Assembly: GCF_009617585.1 (NCBI RefSeq)
Contig: NZ_WIXI01000051.1
Coordinates: 558,001-622,000 of the forward strand
Origin: Endobacterium cereale
GTDB taxonomy: Bacteria; Pseudomonadota; Alphaproteobacteria; Rhizobiales; Rhizobiaceae
Direction: 5' to 3'
Length of the DNA: 64,000 nt
Shown here: piece by piece, positions 59,158-64,000 of the stretch
How the letters are laid out: each line of letters opens with the position of its first letter
How positions within the stretch are numbered: position 1 is the stretch's first letter
Position numbers and translations under genes: made by a program
Notes under the pieces: generated by a model
Told to the model about the DNA's origin: nothing
Seen by the model: only the letters and a program-made list of their open reading frames with translations
Databases searched by the model: none

Positions 59158-60246
59158 ATGTCCCGCCGAACGCCCGCCACCAAAAAACCATCCAGATACC
59201 TTCGCCTGATGATCACAGCCCTGATCTGCATCACTCTTCTCATCGCAGCCGCATTTGCCTTCACGGCATGGCAGGCAGCAAGCATCGAACGCCGTTTTCC
59301 CAACATCGGCACGCTGACCGACGTGGGCGGTTACCGTATGAATGCCCTGCATGTGCCGGCCGGTGAAAATTCCGACCTGCCGCCGCTCGTCTTCATTCAC
59401 GGCGCCAGCGGAAACCTGCGCGATCAGGAAGCCGCTTTTCTGACCCCTTTGCGCGGACGGGCGGAAATGCTGTTCGTCGACCGTCCCGGCCACGGTTATT
59501 CCGAGCGCGGAGGACACGAGAATGACACACCGGACGGCCAGGCCGCAGCCATCGCCAGATTGATGGACGCCTATGGTATGAAACGCGCCGTCATCGTCTC
59601 GCATTCTTTTGGCGGCGCAATTGCCGCAAGCTTTGCCGTCTTCCACCCGGAAAAGACAGCAGGCCTTGTTTTCCTCTCCCCCGCCACACATCCATGGCCG
59701 GGCGGTGTCGACTGGTATTACGGCCTTGCGTCGAAACCGGTGATCGGCTGGCTTTTCACCCGCCTTGTCTCGTTGCCCGCCGGCCTTTTCCTGATGGACG
59801 GCGCGACAAAATCTGTGTTCAGCCCCAATCTCCGCCGTGATCGTTACGTGGACGAAGGAGCGCCGGCCCTCGTGCTGCGCCCCGCCAGCTTCCGCGCCAA
59901 TGCCACCGATGTTTTCAACCTTCATGACTATGTGAGCCGCATCGCGCCGCGTTACAAAGAAATCAAGGCACCGACGGTGATCATCACCGGCGACAGCGAT
60001 CCGGTCGTACTGGAAGAAATCCACTCGCAGGGCCTCGCCCGCGACATTGCCGGCTCTGAGCTTGTCATGGTCCACGGTCTCGGCCACAAACCGGACTACG
60101 TCGTCACCGACCTCTGCATCGCAGCCATCGAAAAGGTTTCGGGGCTGGATCGCGACCTGCAGGCGACGGCAAGAATGGCAGAGACGCGGCTGAAGCAGAG
60201 CGGTGTGTCGGCCAAGCCGGCGGTGGGCGTAACGATCGAGCGTTAA
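59158..60246 (+). CDS. Alpha/beta hydrolase, membrane-anchored
   Basis: The start at 59158 (MSRRTPATKKPSRYLRLM) leads into one membrane helix (about 18-38). The catalytic serine is in VIVSHSFGG, the oxyanion segment is FIHGASGNLRDQ, the acid is in VIITGDSDPVV and the histidine in VHGLGHKPDY. The 362-residue protein is likely an esterase or lipase facing the periplasm. Substrate unknown. Confidence 0.88.
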   Translation: MSRRTPATKKPSRYLRLMITALICITLLIAAAFAFTAWQAASIERRFPNIGTLTDVGGYRMNALHVPAGENSDLPPLVFIHGASGNLRDQEAAFLTPLRGRAEMLFVDRPGHGYSERGGHENDTPDGQAAAIARLMDAYGMKRAVIVSHSFGGAIAASFAVFHPEKTAGLVFLSPATHPWPGGVDWYYGLASKPVIGWLFTRLVSLPAGLFLMDGATKSVFSPNLRRDRYVDEGAPALVLRPASFRANATDVFNLHDYVSRIAPRYKEIKAPTVIITGDSDPVVLEEIHSQGLARDIAGSELVMVHGLGHKPDYVVTDLCIAAIEKVSGLDRDLQATARMAETRLKQSGVSAKPAVGVTIER

Positions 60247-60722
60247 AGCGGCGGTATCCGCCTTTTCACCGAAGCCCCCTTGATGACGGCGGTACTGGTG
60301 ACGGCATGATCCGAAAGCGCCTCCAATACATCATCCATCTCCTCTATCGAATGCACGACAAGACGAGCCAAAAACGGATCATCGCCCGTGACCTTGTCGC
60401 ATTCGATGAACTGAGGCGTATCCTGAATGAGCTTTTCCACCAGATGCAGCTTTCCCGGCAGCGGCCGGATGCGCACCATCGCCCGGATCTGATAACCGAG
60501 CGCGCGGCTATCGACATCGACGGTGAAGGCGCGGATGACACCATCTGAAACAAGACGTCTGACGCGCTCCGCTACGCTCGGCGCCGATAGGCCGACCAGC
60601 CGCGCCAGTTCCGACATCGGCAGCCGCGCATCCTTATCGAGTACCGAGAGGATCCGGGCGTCGATGGCATCCAGTGCCTGCTCACCGGATCGAAGGTTTT
60701 GGGGCGGTTTTACCTTTGTCAT
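60243..60722 (-). CDS. Lrp/AsnC-family regulator
   Basis: The start at 60722 (MTKVKPPQNLRSGEQALD) is chosen; the longer frame is not supported. The 159-residue protein has an N-terminal helix-turn-helix (MSELARLVGLSAPSVAERVRRL) and a C-terminal ligand domain (IRAMVRIRPLPGK). It is divergent from the EamA transporter gene, which it probably controls in response to an amino acid. The stop overlaps the hydrolase end by four bases. Confidence 0.9.
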   Translation of the reverse strand: MTKVKPPQNLRSGEQALDAIDARILSVLDKDARLPMSELARLVGLSAPSVAERVRRLVSDGVIRAFTVDVDSRALGYQIRAMVRIRPLPGKLHLVEKLIQDTPQFIECDKVTGDDPFLARLVVHSIEEMDDVLEALSDHAVTSTAVIKGASVKRRIPPL

Positions 60723-60816
60723 GCCAGGCAATCTGGCAGTTTTGCCTTGGCAATTCCATAGATTTTGCGCGGCCGGTTTCACAGACTGAAGCACCATTTT
60801 CATCCGAGGTGTTTTC

Positions 60817-61752
60817 ATGCTGATCGGCATTCTGGCGGGGCTTGGCACCTGCGCTCTCTGGGGCCTGACCTTCGTCGCGCCGCGCGCGGTCGAACCCTTC
60901 ACCGCCTGGGATCTGACCGTTGCCCGCTATGGCATTTTCGGCGCGGCCTGCCTGTTGCTGATGCTGGACGAACGGTTTCGTCCGACCGGCATATCGGCAT
61001 CCCGGATCGCCGTGGGCCTCCTGCTCGGTGGCTGTGGTTATGTCGGCTATTTCGTTTGCGCCGCTTACGCGGTCACGTTGGCCGGCACGGTCATCCCGCC
61101 GTTGGTGATTGGTCTCATGCCGGTTCTGACCGCCCTGGTCGCCAACCACCGCGAAAGGGCTATGGAATGGCGAGACATCGCTCTGCCTCTGACAATGATC
61201 TGCCTGGGGCTGCTGGTGGCCAATCTGCAGACCATCACATCTTCTGCGCCGCCTGCCCGCCATAACGTATGGCTGGGGACGCTGCTGGCCATTGCAGCCC
61301 TTTTCATCTGGATTGCCTATGGCCTCGCCAACGCCAAGATCATGCGCAGACCCGATGCGCCCGAAAGTCTGCGCTGGACAGGCCTGCAGGGGATTGGGGC
61401 AGCATTTGGCAGCGCCATGCTTTTACCGCTGACGGATTTTCATGCGCCGGGAGAAGCCTTCCTGCCGTTTGCCATATGGGCGGTCGTCATGGGGCTGGCC
61501 GGCTCCTGGCTGGCCACGTGGTTGTGGGTCATCGCCTCACGCCGCCTGCCGCTCGCACTTTCTGCGCAGTTGATCATCGCCGAAACGGTGTTCGGCCTCG
61601 GTTACGGTTTTTTCCAAGATGGCCGCTGGCCCACCACAAGTGAAGCCATCGGATGCAGCCTGCAGATGATCGGCGTGGCGCTCGGCATCAGAGCCATGAA
61701 CAGGAGCTCGGCCGCAAAACAGACTGGAAAGCCGCAAAACGCGATAGCATGA
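60817..61752 (+). CDS. EamA/DMT-superfamily transporter
   Basis: A 311-residue inner-membrane protein with ten hydrophobic helices in two EamA repeats (GLGTCALWGLTFVAPRAV near the start, SLQMIGVALGIRAM at the end). Such proteins export amino acids or other metabolites. Control by the divergent Lrp protein is likely. The start has a weak GAGGTG. Confidence 0.9.
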   Translation: MLIGILAGLGTCALWGLTFVAPRAVEPFTAWDLTVARYGIFGAACLLLMLDERFRPTGISASRIAVGLLLGGCGYVGYFVCAAYAVTLAGTVIPPLVIGLMPVLTALVANHRERAMEWRDIALPLTMICLGLLVANLQTITSSAPPARHNVWLGTLLAIAALFIWIAYGLANAKIMRRPDAPESLRWTGLQGIGAAFGSAMLLPLTDFHAPGEAFLPFAIWAVVMGLAGSWLATWLWVIASRRLPLALSAQLIIAETVFGLGYGFFQDGRWPTTSEAIGCSLQMIGVALGIRAMNRSSAAKQTGKPQNAIA

Positions 61753-61756
61753 AGCG

Positions 61757-62287
61757 CTAACCCCGCGGATGCCGATACACCAGATCCGCCGGATCGTGCC
61801 GCGCCGCATCCGCATCCAGCGCCGCGCCGAGCCGCTCGGCCAAACGGCAGGACGCCGCATTTTCGGGATGGATATAACTCACCAGCGTCTCGAGCTTGAG
61901 CGTTTCGAAAGCCCAGTCGCGCATCAGGCTGGCTGCCTCGAAGGCATATCCCCTGCCCTCGAAACCATCATAAAGCATCCACCCGAGTTCGTGTTCGGGA
62001 AACAGCGGTCCGGCATTGAGGCCCACCTGACCGATACACTCTCCGGCCGCCGCCTCGCCCTCACGCGTCTCGATCATCAGCGCGCCATGGCCGAGCAGAT
62101 GCCACTGCGCGATATCGTGGCAGAACATGCCCCAGGCGATCGCTTCATGGTGTGGGCCGCCCATGTAGATGGATCGTTCCGTGGCCATGAAGGCGGCATA
62201 GGCCGGCCAGTCTTCCATGCGCGGCGCGCGCAGTGTCAGGCGGTCACTGGCGAGTGTGGGGATCGCGGCAGTCGGCAAATGGCTCAT
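61757..62287 (-). CDS. GNAT-family N-acetyltransferase
   Basis: A 176-residue RimJ/RimL-type acetyltransferase. TLASDRLTLRAPRMEDWPAY at the start, then CIGQVGLNAG and GWMLYDGFEGRGYAFEA (acetyl-CoA loop), and SYIHPENAASCRLAERLGA are visible. It could acetylate an N-terminus or a small molecule. It is convergent with the EamA gene. Confidence 0.92.
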   Translation of the reverse strand: MSHLPTAAIPTLASDRLTLRAPRMEDWPAYAAFMATERSIYMGGPHHEAIAWGMFCHDIAQWHLLGHGALMIETREGEAAAGECIGQVGLNAGPLFPEHELGWMLYDGFEGRGYAFEAASLMRDWAFETLKLETLVSYIHPENAASCRLAERLGAALDADAARHDPADLVYRHPRG

Positions 62288-62299
62288 GAAAACATCCCT

Positions 62300-62331
62300 G
62301 AAAAACAGAAACGGCCGGATTGCTCCGGCCG
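62300..62331 (-). terminator. Terminator of pyk
   Basis: On the minus strand CGGCCGGA - GCAA - TCCGGCCG followed by TTTCTGTTTTT. Confidence 0.85.
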
Positions 62332-62361
62332 CTCGAATGTCATTGCAATCTCTGCAGAGCG

Positions 62362-63801
62362 TTAGACAGCGCTTTGGCCATCAGCGCCGATATAGGCGAT
62401 GCGGACCATGTTGGTGGCGCCCGGCGTGCCGAGCGGAACGCCGGCCGAGATGATGATACGGTCGCCCGGCTTGCCGAACTGTTCGTCGGCAACGATGCGG
62501 CAGGCGCGGTTGACCATGTCGTCGAGGTCGGTCGCGTCATGAGTAACGACACAGTGCAGGCCCCAGCAGACCGACAGGCGACGGGCCGTCTGCACCTTCG
62601 GCGAAAGTGCCAGGATCGGAACATTCGGACGCTCACGCGAGGCACGCAGGCCGGTCGTGCCCGACGAGGTGTAGGTGACGATGGCGGCCAGGTTCAGCGT
62701 TTCGGCGATCTGGCGGGCAGCCAGCGAAATGGCATCGGCGCCGGTTGCTTCGGGAAGCGCACGCTGTGCGTAGATGATGCTCGGGTAAAGCGGATCCTGC
62801 TCCACCTGATGCGCGATCGAGGCCATCATCGAGACGGCTTCGACCGGATACTGGCCAGAAGCCGATTCGGCTGACAGCATGACGGCATCCGCGCCTTCGA
62901 ACACGGCGATCGACACGTCCGAGACTTCGGCGCGAGTCGGGACCGGTGCGGTGATCATCGATTCCAGCATCTGCGTGGCAACGACGACCGGCTTGCCGGC
63001 GCGGCGGCAGGCGCGGGTCAGCTGCTTCTGGATGCCCGGAACCATCTGGATTGGCATTTCGACACCGAGGTCGCCACGGGCAACCATCAGCGCGTCGGAA
63101 AGCTCGATGATTTCTTCGATGCGCTCGAGAGCCTGCGGCTTTTCGATCTTCGACATCAGGCCGACGCGGCCACCGGAAATGCGGCGCACTTCGACCAGAT
63201 CTTCCGGGCGCTGCACGAAGGAGAGCGCAACCCAGTCGACATCGTCGGTGGCAAGAACGGCGTCGAGGTCGGCGCGGTCCTTGTCGGTCAGAACGCCGAC
63301 TTCGAGCAGCGTGTCGGGCAGGCTGACGCCCTTGCGGTCGGAAATGCTGGTGCCGGCTACGACCGTACAGACGATCGACGTGCCATCGGTCTTGGTTGCC
63401 TTCAGCGCCAGCTTGCCGTCGTCGATCAGCAGGCGGTCACCGACCTTCACGGAAGACAGGATTTCCGGATGCGGCAGGAAAACACGGTTTTCGTCGCCCG
63501 GCTCTTCATTGTTGTCGAGCGTGAACGTCTGGCCGGGAGTGAGCGTGACCTTGGTGTTGGCGAACTTGCCAACGCGCAGTTTCGGGCCCTGAAGGTCGGC
63601 GAGAATGCCGATCGGGCGACCGGAACGGGCTTCCACGGCGCGGATGCGCGTGATCAGCGTGCGCATCATGTCGTGGCTGGCATGGCTCATGTTGATACGA
63701 AAGAGATCGGCGCCGGCTTCGTGCAGCTTCTCGATCATCGCCTCTTCGGACGATGCCGGACCGAGAGTTGCAAGAATTTTTACCTTGCGATTACGCTTCA
63801 T
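62362..63801 (-). CDS. pyk: Pyruvate kinase
   Basis: A 479-residue enzyme that makes pyruvate and ATP from phosphoenolpyruvate and ADP. KILATLGPASS, FRINMSHASH, MVARGDLGVEMP and the lysine in LMSKIEKPQA are seen, with a C-terminal regulatory domain (TYTSSGTTGLRASRERP). The start overlaps the DUF1036 stop (TGATG), so the two genes are coupled. Confidence 0.96.
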   Translation of the reverse strand: MKRNRKVKILATLGPASSEEAMIEKLHEAGADLFRINMSHASHDMMRTLITRIRAVEARSGRPIGILADLQGPKLRVGKFANTKVTLTPGQTFTLDNNEEPGDENRVFLPHPEILSSVKVGDRLLIDDGKLALKATKTDGTSIVCTVVAGTSISDRKGVSLPDTLLEVGVLTDKDRADLDAVLATDDVDWVALSFVQRPEDLVEVRRISGGRVGLMSKIEKPQALERIEEIIELSDALMVARGDLGVEMPIQMVPGIQKQLTRACRRAGKPVVVATQMLESMITAPVPTRAEVSDVSIAVFEGADAVMLSAESASGQYPVEAVSMMASIAHQVEQDPLYPSIIYAQRALPEATGADAISLAARQIAETLNLAAIVTYTSSGTTGLRASRERPNVPILALSPKVQTARRLSVCWGLHCVVTHDATDLDDMVNRACRIVADEQFGKPGDRIIISAGVPLGTPGATNMVRIAYIGADGQSAV

Positions 63802-64000
63802 CAGTTCTGGCCTTCTTGCGTGCCGGGAGTGTCGGAGAGCTGGACCATCCAGCTCCCCTGCCGGCCTGTGTCATATTCCTTGAAGCCCATCTTCTGGTAA
63901 CCGCGGGCAAAGCAGTCTCCGACACCGGTAATCTTGAATTCGTTTTCGGCGACGCACATGCTGACTTCGCCGGTCCAACGGCCACCACGGGCTGAGTCTT
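63801..64000 (-). CDS. DUF1036 family protein, C-terminal part (runs off window)
   Basis: The frame enters from the window end and stops at 63801-63803, one base into the pyk start. The 66 visible residues include MCVAENEFKITGVGDCFARG and KEYDTGRQGSWMVQL, typical of DUF1036. The N-terminus is missing. The family is often exported, and its function is not known to me. It is conserved before pyk in rhizobia. Confidence 0.85.
   Translation of the reverse strand, partial: DSARGGRWTGEVSMCVAENEFKITGVGDCFARGYQKMGFKEYDTGRQGSWMVQLSDTPGTQEGQN

Noticed and set aside
1..64000. CRISPR array
   Set aside because: No set of regularly spaced direct repeats of 24-40 bases and no cas gene was seen; the repeats found are short operators, res sites and RIME elements.

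Overview
The window looks like an alphaproteobacterial genome of the order Hyphomicrobiales, most likely Agrobacterium/Rhizobium-like. The supports are the order zapA - 6S RNA - tkt - gap - pgk - class I fba, a BioR repressor with TTATAGATAA boxes, RIME-type palindromic repeats, cysteine-free ribosomal proteins L31 and L36, a GH144-type glucanase gene (rhizobia make beta-1,2-glucans), and small DUF465, DUF1192, DUF4164 and RcdA-type genes. No replication origin, rRNA or tRNA was recognised.

Left part (1 to about 14.6 kb): one end of a genomic island, cut by the window edge. Its base composition is lower and more variable than in the rest. It ends with a tyrosine integrase (13078-14514) lying against the 3' end of the 6S RNA gene (about 14603-14765, minus strand), which is therefore the probable insertion site. 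Cargo includes three small minus-strand genes of unknown function; an operon of a membrane-anchored coiled-coil protein, an unknown protein and a pentapeptide/HEAT-like protein (973-3595); a serine resolvase with a res-like array; a HEPN-like plus HNH nuclease pair (4526-5975); a 2-kb AT-rich stretch that is almost gene-free; a second serine recombinase; a secreted protein of unknown function; and an XRE regulator next to an 857-residue AlbA_2/Schlafen-like STAND ATPase (10107-13011). This content reads as a defence island with several possible anti-phage modules.

Core carbon metabolism (14.9 to 31.7 kb): zapA and a DUF4164 gene face tkt, followed by gap; a biotin uptake block (bioY, a DUF1284 gene, bioR) with three BioR-type boxes; a GntP-type gluconate permease; a K+/H+ antiporter; a small accessory patch (SUKH-like protein, ADP-ribosylglycohydrolase, VapBC); a triple-PAS diguanylate cyclase; pgk and class I aldolase. 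Together with pyk at the right end these are lower-glycolysis and pentose-phosphate enzymes.

Middle (31.7 to 46 kb): a TetR / AHL-lactonase-like / class V aminotransferase patch that looks acquired; PhzF-like and LysE-type genes; a TonB-dependent siderophore receptor; an MFS exporter; RcdA; an M20 peptidase; L31; an MsbA-like ABC exporter. Two small-RNA candidates with promoter and terminator lie at about 40.85-40.96 kb and 43.27-43.35 kb.

Right part (46 to 64 kb): GH144-like glucanase, a MotA/ExbB-like plus OmpA-like envelope pair, suhB, a Sel1-repeat protein coupled to a ThiE-like protein, a TSUP permease, two DUF465 genes, purEK, a thioesterase, L36, a TPR lipo/periplasmic protein, a hydrolase, an Lrp regulator facing an EamA transporter, an acetyltransferase, pyk and a truncated DUF1036 gene. 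Several starts were moved from the longest open frame to an internal codon with a better ribosome binding site, as noted per gene.
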